The translations under genes were made by a program, and so were the position numbers. Below, one piece after another: positions 44,880 through 53,694 of a DNA stretch of 64,000 nt. Origin of the DNA: Actinomadura roseirufa (GTDB lineage: Bacteria; Actinomycetota; Actinomycetes; Streptosporangiales; Streptosporangiaceae); the NCBI RefSeq assembly GCF_900659635.1, contig NZ_CAACVB010000009.1, positions 1 to 64,000 of the forward strand. The letters run 5' to 3'. Below the pieces are notes generated by a model. It was given only the letters and a program-made list of their open reading frames with translations. It had not been told where the DNA came from and did not search any database. Numbering within the stretch: position 1 is the stretch's first letter; each line of letters begins with the position of its first letter.

Positions 44880-45767
44880 TTAGAGATGGTGTCTGCTCGC
44901 GAGGTACGGCGCCGGCTCGGGGACGCCGCGCACGGCGAGGTAGCCGTCCCGGCCGAGGTCGAGCCGCGCCGCCAGGCCGACGTCGATGGCCCAGTGGTTC
45001 GCGGTCGTGATGTGGCCGACGGCGGCCGTCTCGCCCGTGTGTGCGAGGGCCTCCCAGAGGAGATTCTCGGCGGTCTCGGCCTGCGCGGCGGCCAGCAGGA
45101 TGGGACCGCCCCGGTTCGCGTCGAGGTAGACGTAGCCGGGACGCTCGCCGGGCGAGGACGAGACGATCAGCGGCATGCGCTCCAGCATGTGCGGATGGTC
45201 GGCGCCGTGGGGGCCGCCGCGCAGGGTCACATCGAGCGCGTCCATCCATTCGAAGTCGTCGGGGCGTCCCTCGCGCAGCCCCTCGGTCTTGGGGAGGACG
45301 CTGCGGTCGAGGCGTCCGGACATGCGCATCAGCGGGTGCAGGGTGAAGCCCGCGAGGCGGTAGCGACGGGTCGCGCCCGGATGCGGGCTTGAGGAGATCA
45401 GGCAGACGCGATCGCCCGCGTGGGCCAGGGCCGCGTCGATGAGCATGCGGCCGACGCCCTTGCCCTGGAAGCCCGGCAGGACGCCGAAGACGGCCAGGTA
45501 CCAGACGGTGCCCCGGTTCTGCGCGACCGCGAGGCCGGCGATCTCGCCGCCGTCGGTCTCCGCGACCCAGCAGCCGCCGGGGTCGGTCGCGATGTGGTGG
45601 CCGATTCCCTCGATCCAGGCGCGGGCGGCGGGCTCGTCCGACGGTTCGGGCTCCGGATCGTTCCAGCGGCGGTCCCTCCGCTCGGCCTCCAGGAAGGCGG
45701 CGTCGCAGGCGCGCTGGGCGGCGGGCAGGTCGTCCGGTGTCATGGGTCTGATCCACTCGGAACTCAT
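44880..45767 (-). CDS. GNAT family N-acetyltransferase
   Basis: About 295 residues. An N-terminal GNAT domain has WIRPMTPDDLPAAQRACDAA and the acetyl-CoA motif VLPGFQGKGVGRMLIDAAL (V/I-x-x-x-x-Q/R-x-x-G-x-G/A). The second half (MPLIVSSSPGERPGYVYLDA ... LAAAQAETAENLLWEALAHT) is a degenerate second GNAT-like fold, giving a two-domain protein. Substrate unknown. ATG 45767 (MSSEWIRP) is preferred over ATG 45776. It lies between the decayed resolvase and an integrase remnant. Confidence 0.87.
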   Translation of the reverse strand: MSSEWIRPMTPDDLPAAQRACDAAFLEAERRDRRWNDPEPEPSDEPAARAWIEGIGHHIATDPGGCWVAETDGGEIAGLAVAQNRGTVWYLAVFGVLPGFQGKGVGRMLIDAALAHAGDRVCLISSSPHPGATRRYRLAGFTLHPLMRMSGRLDRSVLPKTEGLREGRPDDFEWMDALDVTLRGGPHGADHPHMLERMPLIVSSSPGERPGYVYLDANRGGPILLAAAQAETAENLLWEALAHTGETAAVGHITTANHWAIDVGLAARLDLGRDGYLAVRGVPEPAPYLASRHHL

Positions 45768-45849
45768 GGCACGCATGATCGGCCAGGAGTGGGGCGGACG
45801 TCATCCGCATTTTCGACGAGAATCGAACGCATCGAGACCGCCTAAAAGT

Positions 45850-46023
45850 GGGCTGATCGACCGCGTCGGCGGCCCTCTTGCCAAGGTCGTCGTCGCCCTC
45901 ATCGCCATCCACGGCCTGGGCAAAACGCGAGACCACCGAACTGCTGGTGGCCGACCTCGACCTGGCGCGCGGCAAACGCGTCATCCGCCTCGACGTCCTC
46001 AGCCACCGTGCGTGCGGCACCTA
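45850..46023 (+). pseudogene. Site-specific integrase remnant
   Basis: Short frames LIDRVGGPLAKVVVALIAIH and, after a shift, RETTELLVADLDLARGKRVI resemble the central part of actinomycete tyrosine integrases (ALxAxHALxxxxxRxLLxxDLDLxxG). No catalytic residues remain. Assignment is tentative. Confidence 0.4.
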
Positions 46024-46387
46024 GATGGGTCAGCGGGTCGGTGAAGGGTCGGCCACAGTGATCCGGCAGCGAGCCCCAGCTTGCCCTTGATCGGGCTGCC
46101 GGGGCTCAGATCGTCCGCAGTGCCGACCGTGTCGGCATCCCATTCCCGAAGCTGACTCCGGCCGTCAGGTGGGTCTTGATGTTGAGCGACGGGTGGATGT
46201 CCGAGCGATGCCAGGTTGTCTGCCACGCCGCGCCAAGTCGTTTTCTGCCACCGTGGACGCTGCCTTGGACGGGATGTCACTCACGTCGAGGTGTTCATGG
46301 GTGACCAGCCCCACCACGACTGCAATGATCCCGGCTCGTGCCTAAATCGTGTTGACCGTCCCTGGCAGGCAGTGCTGGAGTCGGCAG
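46024..46387. other. Non-coding stretch
   Basis: I see no gene, repeat or recognisable remnant here. It must hold the promoter of the methyltransferase gene. Confidence 0.4.
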
Positions 46388-47128
46388 GTGGACAGCATTC
46401 CCGCCAACCGGCGGTACTGGAACCAGATCAGTAGCGCCTACCAACACGAGCACGACCCGCAAATCGGCGCCGCGCCTCGGCTGTGGGGCATGTCCTCCGT
46501 CCCCGACGCGCACCTGCAGGCCCTGGGCGACGTTTCCGGCAAGCGCGTCCTCGAACTCGGCTGCGGCGCCGGCCAATGGTCCAGGTCACTCGCCGCCGAG
46601 GGCGCCATCGTGGTCGGGCTCGACCTGTCCGAAGCCCAGCTCACCGCAGCAGCCCGCGAAATGGGAGCGGCGCGCTACCCGCTGGTGCAAGGCGCCGCCG
46701 AACAGCTCCCGTTCGCCTCCGGCAGCTTCGACCTGGTGTTCTGCGACCACGGCGGGCTGAGCTGGGCGCCCCCGCACCTGGCCGTCCCGCAGGCCGCACG
46801 CGTCCTGCGCAGCGGCGGGCGCCTGGTGTTCAACGTCGCCAGCCCATGGTTCGAAGCCTGCTACGACAACGAATCCCGCCGCGTCACCACCACGCTGCAC
46901 CGCGACTACTTCGGGCTGAACACCATCGTGGAAGAGCACGGCGCGGCCAGCTATCAGCTCACCTACGGCGACTGGATCAAGACTCTGCGCGGCGCGGGCC
47001 TCATCATCGACGACCTCATCGAGCCGCGACCCGAGCCCGGAACACCCAACGGCTACAACGAAACCGACCCGCCCGACTGGGCCTACCGCTGGCCAGCAGA
47101 AATGCTCTGGGTAACCCACAAACCGTGA
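46388..47128 (+). CDS. Class I SAM-dependent methyltransferase
   Basis: About 246 residues. SAM-binding motif I is VLELGCGAGQWSRSLAAEGA, motif II VVGLDLSEAQLTAA, motif III VQGAAEQLPFASGSFDLVFC. The N-terminal NRRYWNQISSAYQHEHDPQI is typical of small-molecule methyltransferases of the UbiE/Methyltransf_11 type. The start GTG 46388 (DSIPANRRYWN) suits the fold. The acceptor is unknown. It stands alone next to mobile debris. Confidence 0.9.
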   Translation: MDSIPANRRYWNQISSAYQHEHDPQIGAAPRLWGMSSVPDAHLQALGDVSGKRVLELGCGAGQWSRSLAAEGAIVVGLDLSEAQLTAAAREMGAARYPLVQGAAEQLPFASGSFDLVFCDHGGLSWAPPHLAVPQAARVLRSGGRLVFNVASPWFEACYDNESRRVTTTLHRDYFGLNTIVEEHGAASYQLTYGDWIKTLRGAGLIIDDLIEPRPEPGTPNGYNETDPPDWAYRWPAEMLWVTHKP

Positions 47129-47146
47129 CCCCGCCAATACTGACGC

Positions 47147-47422
47147 TCAACATTTGAACGTGCGAAGGAGGCTTCGCTTGGGTGACGGAATTCGGCGATT
47201 CCCCGACAGATAGAAAGGGCTCCGCAAGCAGTTGAGCAGGTACCGGCCGCGGCCGCGCGGGGCGGCGGCCCGGCCCAGCTCGTAAGCGACATCGGCCAGC
47301 CGCGCCTCATGGGCGGCGGTACGCTCGCGGCGGTCTTGGTCCTGGGCGGTGTCGCGTAGCGCCTCCGTGTACTTGGCGGCCTGGCGCGCGGCCTCGGCGG
47401 CTGTCGACTGACGTCGAGGCAT
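47147..47422 (-). CDS. Small hydrophilic protein of unknown function
   Basis: 91 residues. MPRRQSTAAEAARQAAKYTE resembles the N-terminus of small proteins common in Streptomyces accessory DNA (a basic start, an alanine-rich helix, then KYTxALR). The C-terminus (FYLSGNRRIPSPKRSLL) looks unrelated, so it may be a truncated member fused to other sequence. No ribosome site is clear. Confidence 0.4.
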   Translation of the reverse strand: MPRRQSTAAEAARQAAKYTEALRDTAQDQDRRERTAAHEARLADVAYELGRAAAPRGRGRYLLNCLRSPFYLSGNRRIPSPKRSLLRTFKC

Positions 47423-47766
47423 CTCGGTCTTCTACGGCGAGAGCCGCGTCCCGCCCGGAGTGACGCCGGACGGGACGGAAAGGAACGTGGGCCCCGGGAG
47501 ACCTTGGCCACTGCCACCGGGCGGCGTGGGCGACCCGGAAGCGGCGGGGGGCGTGCACAACCTGCCGTACCCACACGGCAACGCCGGGAGCCGACGCCCG
47601 TCCGGCGGACGGGCCTGCGGCAGGGGTTTCGGGACATACCCAGCGCGCGTGCGAGGGGCCTCCGCGATTTTCGCGACGCGCCTACGCGTGTGTGCGCATG
47701 AGGTGTCGAAGAAGTCGAGAAACCTGGTGAGGGTGCCGACGAGGCCGGTGAGGGCGGTGGGTTGGT

Positions 47767-48351
47767 TTACAGGCCGGCGATGACGGCGGTGACGGTGCCG
47801 TCTTGGCTGGTGAGGCCGCCGGGGGCGAGGCAGTTGAGGGGGCTGGGTGGCAGGTAGGCCCAGGTGAAGACGGCGGTGTCGCCGTTGAATTCACCGGAGG
47901 TGACGGTGCCGGTGCCGACGTACTGCTGGACCCCGGCGACGACGGTGGCCTCGGTTTGGGTGAAGGCGATGATGGAGGTCTGGCCGTTGTTCCAGATGAC
48001 GGGGTAGCGGTCGGGCCCGGCGGTGACGTTGGCGCAGGACAGTCCGGCGACGGTGAAGGAACCGGAGATGTGCCCGCTGGTCAGGGTGGGGTCGCTGGAG
48101 GCGCAGGAGGTGTAGGTGTCGGTCTCGGTGATGGTGACGCTCTGGGGGGTGAAGGTCAGGCCGGGGCTGTAGGCCAGGTGGCTGGTGCCGGTGCAGGTGA
48201 CGGAGCCGAGGGCGGCGTCGGCGGCCTGGGCGGGGAGCAGGGTGGTGAGCGCGGCCGTCAGGAGCAGGGCGGCCGGGGCGGCGGCCCGGCGGGCTCGCCG
48301 GCCTCGACGCGCCTGCGAGGGTTGCGGGGCGGTGGTACGGCTGGTGGTCAT
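47767..48351 (-). CDS. Secreted protein of unknown function
   Basis: 194 residues. A Tat-unlike Sec signal peptide: a basic N-region (RRGRRARRAAAPAALL), a hydrophobic core and cleavage after AADA near 47. The mature part is beta-rich with four cysteines (VTCTG, SCASSD, LSCANV, LNCLAP) that may form two disulfides. GAAAGGGA precedes the ATG at 48351. I recognise similar small extracellular proteins in actinomycetes but no named domain. It is transcribed in the same direction as the glycine-rich secreted protein upstream at 49109. Confidence 0.75.
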   Translation of the reverse strand: MTTSRTTAPQPSQARRGRRARRAAAPAALLLTAALTTLLPAQAADAALGSVTCTGTSHLAYSPGLTFTPQSVTITETDTYTSCASSDPTLTSGHISGSFTVAGLSCANVTAGPDRYPVIWNNGQTSIIAFTQTEATVVAGVQQYVGTGTVTSGEFNGDTAVFTWAYLPPSPLNCLAPGGLTSQDGTVTAVIAGL

Positions 48352-48965
48352 CGGTGTGTCCCTTTCGCGTGTGGGCGCCCAGGCCAGGGGTGCCCTGACC
48401 CGGCGGTGAAGGTCAGGGGCAGGTGCCGCTGTCGTTGGCAGGGTCGGGGTCTGCGACGGAACGGCGGTGACTTGACGCTCCGGGGCGTGCGCGGCCTCCG
48501 GTCCGTCAGCGTGCGGGGGCCGGTCAAGGACTCCAACCCACCGTCCATTACCGAAACAGATCATCTGCCTACCTTGAGTGATATGGCCAGATTCTTTGCC
48601 GTCCCGCATGAACACCAGGGGATCGCTGTCCTCATCGGATCGGGACACCTGTCCCGGCCGTGCGGGCGATGCCCCACACCGCTCTGCACTCAGCAACGCC
48701 CCCACCAGGGGCTGCATCCGATCCCGGAGCCGCCGGGCGGGGCGGCCGCCACGGCCTGAAGACCCCGCCGACGCCCTGACCGCTTGCGGCCCGGCCCTCA
48801 TCGCCCGAGCCGCCTTCCCTCGCCGAACGTGTCTTGCCGCGACGGGGGCTTCCTCGCGCGCCGTGTGCGATGTCTCCGGCCGCGGGTTCTTCTTTCTGGA
48901 ACTGCGCGCGGGCGCGCGGGGCAGAAGACCGCCATACGGGGCTGGGCTGGGGAGAGGTGAACAGT
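48352..48965. other. Non-coding stretch upstream of the secreted protein gene
   Basis: No gene recognised. The frame of the secreted protein stays open for 150 codons upstream, but the sequence there lacks protein-like features and a ribosome site lies at the chosen start. Confidence 0.4.
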
Positions 48966-49063
48966 GCTAACGCAGCCGTTCGAGCTCGGCGAGGCGGCCC
49001 TGGGTGCGGTCACCGGTTCGGCGTTGGGCTGCCTCGGCGTGGGCGTTCCGCGTGGAGGTGGTG
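48966..49063 (-). pseudogene. C-terminal coiled-coil remnant (copy 1)
   Basis: A minus-strand frame ending EAAQRRTGDRTQGRLAELER, LR, stop. A near-parallel end occurs at 52302 (VAEPTAELERLR, stop). Both look like the last codons of a charged coiled-coil protein. The rest of the gene is missing. Confidence 0.35.
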
Positions 49064-49098
49064 GTGACGGCCCCAGGCGCGCCGCCCGGGGCCGTCAC
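49064..49098 (-). terminator. Perfect 11-bp hairpin after the glycine-rich protein gene
   Basis: Arms GTGACGGCCCC (49064-49074) and complement (49088-49098), ten bases beyond the stop codon of the minus-strand gene. No U-tract. Confidence 0.75.
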
Positions 49099-49108
49099 GC
49101 AGTGGTGG

Positions 49109-50338
49109 TCAGTTGAATTGGAAGTTGGCGGTGTGGTCGGTGCCGTCGGTCAGTTTGAGGTGGAGGGTGCGGCAGGTGCCGGCCCAGTCCTTGTCGGTCT
49201 TCCACACGTAGGTGTATTGGCCGGTGCTGGGGTTGTAGGTGAGTCCGGAGTTGGAGTCGGTGGTGGTCTCGATGGGGTCTTGGGTGCCGGTGCCGCAGGT
49301 GGTGGCCTGGGAGTAGGGCGAGCCATCGGCCAGGATGTTCAGGCCCTGGTCGCCGCCGAGGGAGAACTTGATCGGGATGCTGCGTCCGGCGTTGACGGTG
49401 TTGATCACGGGCGGGTTGTCGACGGGGGCGAAGAACCCGGTGAAGGTGTAGGAGGGGCCGGAGGTGTAGGTGATGGTCACCGCGCCGTCGCCGGAGCGGA
49501 CACCGGCGGTCAGGGTGGTTCCGGCCGGGCCGTGGCCGCTGCCACCGGCCGAGTTGGAGATACCGGGACCGCCGGCGCCCTGGCCTCCGCCTCCGCCTCC
49601 GCCGAACCAGCCGCCTCCACCGCCTCCGCCGCCGGTGCCGGGGATGATGTTGGGCGTGGAACCGCCCGCGCCCCCGGTGCCGGAGGCCCCGGCGGTTCCG
49701 CTGCCGCCGCCGGCGCTTCCGGTGCCGCCGGCGCCGCCGGTGGTGGCGGTGCCGCCGCCGCCCGGGCTACCGCCCTGGGGGACGCCTGCGGTGCCGTCGG
49801 CGCCCGAGGCGCCCCCGCCCGCGCCGCCGATGCCGGGCTGAGGAACGTTGCAGAAGCAGTTCCCGCCGCCGCCTCCGCCGCCCGCGACCAGGATCCGGTC
49901 GGCCAGGCCGAAGGAGCCGGTGCGGATGTCGGTGGCGCCGCCGCCGCTGCCGCCACCGGCGCCGGGGGCGGCAGGGCCGCCCGCGCCGCCGCCCCCGAAG
50001 CCGCCGGACCCGCCGACGTTGACCTGGAGGACCTGTCCGGGGGTGACGGTCAGGGTGGCCTGGGCCTGCCCGCCCAGGCCGCCCGCGCCGCCGCCCTCTT
50101 CTCCCGCCGAGCCCTGGGCGCCGGAGGCGTCCACGGTGATCGAGGTGACCCCGGCCGGGACGGTGAAGGTCTGCGCCGCTCCGGTGTAGGAGAAGGTCGC
50201 GGTGTCGGCCAGGGCCGGCGTCGCCACGGCGGCCAGTCCGGCGGCGCCGAGCATCACGCTCGCGGCCATGGCCGCCAGCCGCCTGCCCGGCCTGCCGCGC
50301 CTTGCGCGCGGGGCCGGAACTTGAGGAGTCGGTGACAT
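49109..50338 (-). CDS. Secreted glycine-rich protein with PxKF-type C-terminal domain
   Basis: 409 residues. Signal peptide to about residue 44 (VATPALA), then a beta-rich domain (FSYTGAAQTFTVPAGVTSIT), a glycine-rich tract of ~190 residues with runs of up to eight Gly (~75-265), and a C-terminal domain with FFAPVDNPPVINTVNAG, RSIPIKFSLGG and a Cys pair (ATTCGTG, AGTCRTL). The IPIKF run matches the PxKF domain of actinomycete surface proteins. It is probably an extracellular or cell-surface structural protein. GGGAGA precedes the ATG at 50338. It is divergent from the pentapeptide-like membrane protein at 50738. Confidence 0.85.
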   Translation of the reverse strand: MSPTPQVPAPRARRGRPGRRLAAMAASVMLGAAGLAAVATPALADTATFSYTGAAQTFTVPAGVTSITVDASGAQGSAGEEGGGAGGLGGQAQATLTVTPGQVLQVNVGGSGGFGGGGAGGPAAPGAGGGSGGGATDIRTGSFGLADRILVAGGGGGGGNCFCNVPQPGIGGAGGGASGADGTAGVPQGGSPGGGGTATTGGAGGTGSAGGGSGTAGASGTGGAGGSTPNIIPGTGGGGGGGGWFGGGGGGGQGAGGPGISNSAGGSGHGPAGTTLTAGVRSGDGAVTITYTSGPSYTFTGFFAPVDNPPVINTVNAGRSIPIKFSLGGDQGLNILADGSPYSQATTCGTGTQDPIETTTDSNSGLTYNPSTGQYTYVWKTDKDWAGTCRTLHLKLTDGTDHTANFQFN

Positions 50339-50737
50339 GGGGGTCGTCTCCCATTTCCGATCGGTGCGCCGCCCGGCGGCCCCGGATGGGCCGGCCCGAC
50401 ATCGCAGCGCGCCGAAGGCCCGCCGACCGTCCCCACGACACCGGGCCGCGGGAGACGGGACCGGACGAGCCCCGTTCGGCACACCCCCTGGCCGACGGTG
50501 CTTCGAAGGCACCGACCCCACCTGGCACGATCACCTGGTGAGATCATTTGTGCACTTTTGGTCACCGAGAAGAGAATCCCGCGGCACCGGACCCAGCCCC
50601 AAGGAGCCCGAGCGGCCGACCCCGGCCACCACTCTCGGTGGGCCGCTGCCTCGATCGGGGGCCGCCGCCCCGGCCAAGCCGAACAGTAGGCGACTTCCGG
50701 AAACGATCGTCGCGGCCAGGTCCGGGCGTGCGGTCGG
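50339..50737. promoter_or_regulatory. Divergent promoter region between the glycine-rich and solenoid genes
   Basis: About 400 bp without a gene. It contains the 11-bp palindrome TCACCTGGTGA at 50531-50541 and an A/T-richer stretch after it (to about 50575), likely where the promoters lie. Confidence 0.45.
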
Positions 50738-52219
50738 GTGAACCGGCCGGTGGGGGCTGGGCGTCTGAGCGGCGTGGGTGAGGTGGCGCCGAGCGGCGCG
50801 GGTGAGGGCCCGGGCAGACCTGCCGGGCGCGTGACGCGGGTTGGGTTGGTGGCCGGCGGCATCGCCGTGGTGGCGGTGGTGGTGTGGGTGTTAGGGCCGG
50901 GTGCCCGGTGGTGGCTGGTGCACGTCGATGGGGTGAAGATCGGAGGCAAGGACGGCCTGACCGGTAAGGACCTGGCGGAGGCGCTGGACACGGTGCGGGG
51001 CCGGGCGATGGCCCTGGGAACCGGGCTGCTGGCCGGGGCGGCGATCTACTACACCGCCTCCAACGCCGCCTCGGCCCGCCGCTCGGCACAGGCCGCGATC
51101 GAGGGTGTGGAGGCGGCGCGGCGCAGCGCCGAGGCCACCGAGACGAGCCAGCGCCGCACGTTCGAGCTGACCGAGCAGGGGCAGCGGCGTTCGCATGAGC
51201 TGACCGAGCAGGGGCAGCGCACCGACCGGTTCACCGCCGCCGTCGCCCAGCTCGGCGACCTCTCACCCGCGATCCAGCTCGGCGGCGTCCACGCCCTGGC
51301 CGGCCTGGCCGACGACGCCCCCACCCGCGAGTTCCGCCAGACCTGCATCGACGTGCTGTGCGCGTTCCTGCGCCTGCCCTACGACCCCGACCCCGGCGAC
51401 GAACCCGCCGAGGGCCAGGACCCGGCCGAGCACACCGCGGCCCGCAAGAGCTACCGGGCGGTCCGCGAAGTCCGCCACACCGTCATCCGCATCATCGGCC
51501 ACCACCTGCGCGACGGTGCGCCGGTGTCCTGGCAGGGCCACGACCTGGACTTCACCGACGCCGTCTTTGACGGCGGCGACCTCTCCTACACCGTCTTCAC
51601 CGGTGCCACCGTGTCCTTCCGCGGCGCCCGGTTCGTGGGCGGCAAGGTGGACCTCCGTGGCGCCCGGTTCGTGGGCAGGAAGGTCGACCTCAGGTACGCC
51701 CGGTTCGAGGGCGGGAAGGTCGACTTCGTGAACGCCTGGTTCGAGGGCGCTGTCGACTTCGGGAGCGCCCGGTTCGTGGGCGGTACGGTCGACTTTGGGA
51801 GCGCACGATTCAGGAGCGGTACGGTCGACTTCCGGAGCGCCCAGTTCGGGAGCGGCACGGTCGACTTCGAGAGGGCCCAGTTCGGGAGCGGCACGGTCAG
51901 CTTCGGGCACGCCCAGTTCGAGGGCAGCACGGTCAGCTTCGGGCACGCGCGGTTCGAGGGCGGCACGGTCAGCTTCGAGTACGCCGAGTTCGAGGACGAC
52001 ACGGTCAGCTTCAGGGGCGCCGAGTTCGTGAGCGGCACGTTCGGCTTCAGGGATGCGCGGTTCGAGGGCGGGAAGGTCGACTTCGGGGACGCGCGGTTCG
52101 AGGGCGGTGCGGTCGACTTCGTGAGAGCCCGGTTCCGGGACGACACGGTCGACTTCAAGTGGGCGGTCGGCCGGCGGCCGGCGGGGTTGCCGGGTGGTGT
52201 AGCCGATCACCTGTCGTAG
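50738..52219 (+). CDS. Membrane-anchored pentapeptide-like repeat protein with 12-residue period
   Basis: 493 residues. Order: N-terminal membrane segment (VGLVAGGIAVVAVVVWVLG, ~35-53), a second hydrophobic stretch (MALGTGLLAGAAIYYTA, ~90-106), a charged coiled coil with TEQGQRRSHELTEQGQRTDR (~145-170), a helical domain (~175-265), then a solenoid of about fifteen units, mostly 12 residues, of the form ARFxGGxVDFx (~285-475). Phe recurs at +7 and +5, so each unit resembles two pentapeptide faces with a two-residue insertion. The solenoid is probably cytoplasmic. Function unknown; pentapeptide proteins can mimic DNA or act as scaffolds. GTG 50738 has only a weak ribosome site. Confidence 0.85.
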   Translation: MNRPVGAGRLSGVGEVAPSGAGEGPGRPAGRVTRVGLVAGGIAVVAVVVWVLGPGARWWLVHVDGVKIGGKDGLTGKDLAEALDTVRGRAMALGTGLLAGAAIYYTASNAASARRSAQAAIEGVEAARRSAEATETSQRRTFELTEQGQRRSHELTEQGQRTDRFTAAVAQLGDLSPAIQLGGVHALAGLADDAPTREFRQTCIDVLCAFLRLPYDPDPGDEPAEGQDPAEHTAARKSYRAVREVRHTVIRIIGHHLRDGAPVSWQGHDLDFTDAVFDGGDLSYTVFTGATVSFRGARFVGGKVDLRGARFVGRKVDLRYARFEGGKVDFVNAWFEGAVDFGSARFVGGTVDFGSARFRSGTVDFRSAQFGSGTVDFERAQFGSGTVSFGHAQFEGSTVSFGHARFEGGTVSFEYAEFEDDTVSFRGAEFVSGTFGFRDARFEGGKVDFGDARFEGGAVDFVRARFRDDTVDFKWAVGRRPAGLPGGVADHLS

Positions 52220-52301
52220 ATCGATCGGATCTGAGGCTGCCGCCAGATCGTCCGCCTGGCGGGTGTTCGTGCAGGTCTCGGTGTCTCAGAAGCCGCGTTC
52301 G

Positions 52302-52470
52302 CTATCGCAGCCGTTCAAGTTCGGCGGTCGGCTCGGCGACGCGAGCCTCGGTGCGGTCTGCGGCGGCTTGGGTATGGTCGGCGGCTGCTTCGGCGCGCGC
52401 GGCCGAGGCGGCGATGGCCCGGCATCGCCGCTCGGCAATCGGCCGTGGGAAGTCGCTCTCGGCATGGGCG
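52302..52470 (-). pseudogene. C-terminal coiled-coil remnant (copy 2)
   Basis: A minus-strand frame reads CRAIAASAARAEAAADHTQA, then DRTEARVAEPTAELERLR, stop at 52302. It is similar to the remnant at 48966. The frame decays upstream of about 52470. Not a complete gene. Confidence 0.35.
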
Positions 52471-52564
52471 ACGCCCGGGCGACACGTGGGCCCGCGCCGT
52501 TTCCGACGGGGAGCAGGCGAGCGGCGCCGTTCATGTCGCCCCAGTTCAGCCGGCGTTTCTGGCT

Positions 52565-52975
52565 TTAGCTTCGTGTCGCGTGCTGGAGTTCATCCAGGTG
52601 CAGAGTGATGACCGTGCGCATGCGGTGCGGGGTGCCGTGGTCGGGGCGTGTCGCGGCGTGGACGGCCAGCCCGTCGACCAGGGCGTGCAGCCGGTCGGTC
52701 TCGCGCTGGATGTCGTGGTCGGTGTGGCCGGGCAGCAGCCTGCGTACGAGGTCGCGGCAGCCGTCGCGCAGCCTGTCGTGGGCCTCGTCGCGGATCGCGC
52801 GGAGTTGGGGATCCACCAGTGCTCTGGCGGTGAAGACGAGCAGGTCGGACTGGGTGGCGAAGTAGTGCCGCAGCGAGCCCATCGAGAGTTCCGCCTCGCG
52901 GGCGCCGCGGGGCTTCAGGCCGGCTCTGGCGGCGACTTCGGCACGCCCCGGTACCGGCTCACCAGTGCCACCACC
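52565..52975 (-). pseudogene. TetR-family regulator lacking its N-terminus
   Basis: The C-terminal ~120 residues of a TetR protein remain: LSMGSLRHYFATQSDLLVFT (end of the HTH), then DPQLRAIRDEAHDRLRDGCR and HALVDGLAVHAATRPDHGTP. The first helices of the HTH are garbled or missing, and the sequence joins a truncated membrane-protein gene running the other way at about 52980. Confidence 0.72.
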
Positions 52976-52984
52976 GCCTTGAAG

Positions 52985-53378
52985 GCCGACGGACACAGCC
53001 GTCCCCCTGTTCGTGGGCATCGGCCCCAAGTCCCGGGTCGAGCAGTATCTGCGGAACGTGGCCCATGACCAGTTCACCTCCGCACGCCTGCACCCGTTCA
53101 CGGCCAGCTTCCGCCGCACTCCGGGCGCCGCCACCGCCCCCGCCGCCCAACCTTTCTGGGTCGCCACGTCGGAGGGCAAGGGCACCCGGACCCTGAACTG
53201 GAACAAAACCCACGGCGCATGGTCGGCCGTCGTACTGCGCCAAGACGGCCGGCCGGGACTGGACGTCCACGCCTCCATCGGCCTGCGCTTCGGATTCCTC
53301 CTCCCCGCCGGCCTCGGCCTGCTGGTCATCGGAACAGCGGTGATCACCTACCCGGCCATCACCCGCAGATCCCATTGA
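52985..53378 (+). pseudogene. C-terminal part of a conserved actinomycete membrane protein
   Basis: About 130 codons: PLFVGIGPKSRVEQYLRNVA, LHPFTASFRRTPGAA, PFWVATSEGKGTRTLNW, and a C-terminal membrane segment LPAGLGLLVIGTAVITYP. I recognise the family (proteins with FVGIAxxxDVxxYL...HDE and a single C-terminal TM), but the N-terminal part and start are missing. It was probably the divergent neighbour of the TetR gene before a deletion fused them. Confidence 0.7.
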
Positions 53379-53694
53379 TCGGCGCTGGTAATCGACCCAC
53401 TGGCCCCCAGCGGCGGGGACGGCGCCAGCCGCTCCCAGTCGACATCGGTCAGATCACCACGGCCCATCGACCGACAGCGACCTCCAGGGCGGCGGCCCCG
53501 CGCAGGCGATTGGCGGTCTGGTCGCGACGCTCGGGGTTCGCGCAGCCGAGGACGCGGCGGCGCAGGTGGTCGCGGACCCGCCGCGCTGAGTAGCCCTTTC
53601 GCTCAACACCCGGCCGGGTAGGGGGGTCTGGGGTTGCTTACCTAGCCCGGACGACTGCGACGGCCGCCCAACTGTTGGCGGTCGGAGACGATTC
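53379..53694. other. Stretch with no recognised gene
   Basis: A minus-strand frame from about 53595 to 53450 (RRVRDHLRRRVLGCANPERR ... VGRWAVVI, stop) is open but not recognised; it may be a remnant. Nothing else is seen. Confidence 0.35.

Noticed and set aside
51600-52160. Regular 36-bp spacing suggesting a CRISPR-like array
   Set aside because: The period is that of the coding solenoid (12 codons), units vary, there are no unique spacers, and no cas genes are present.
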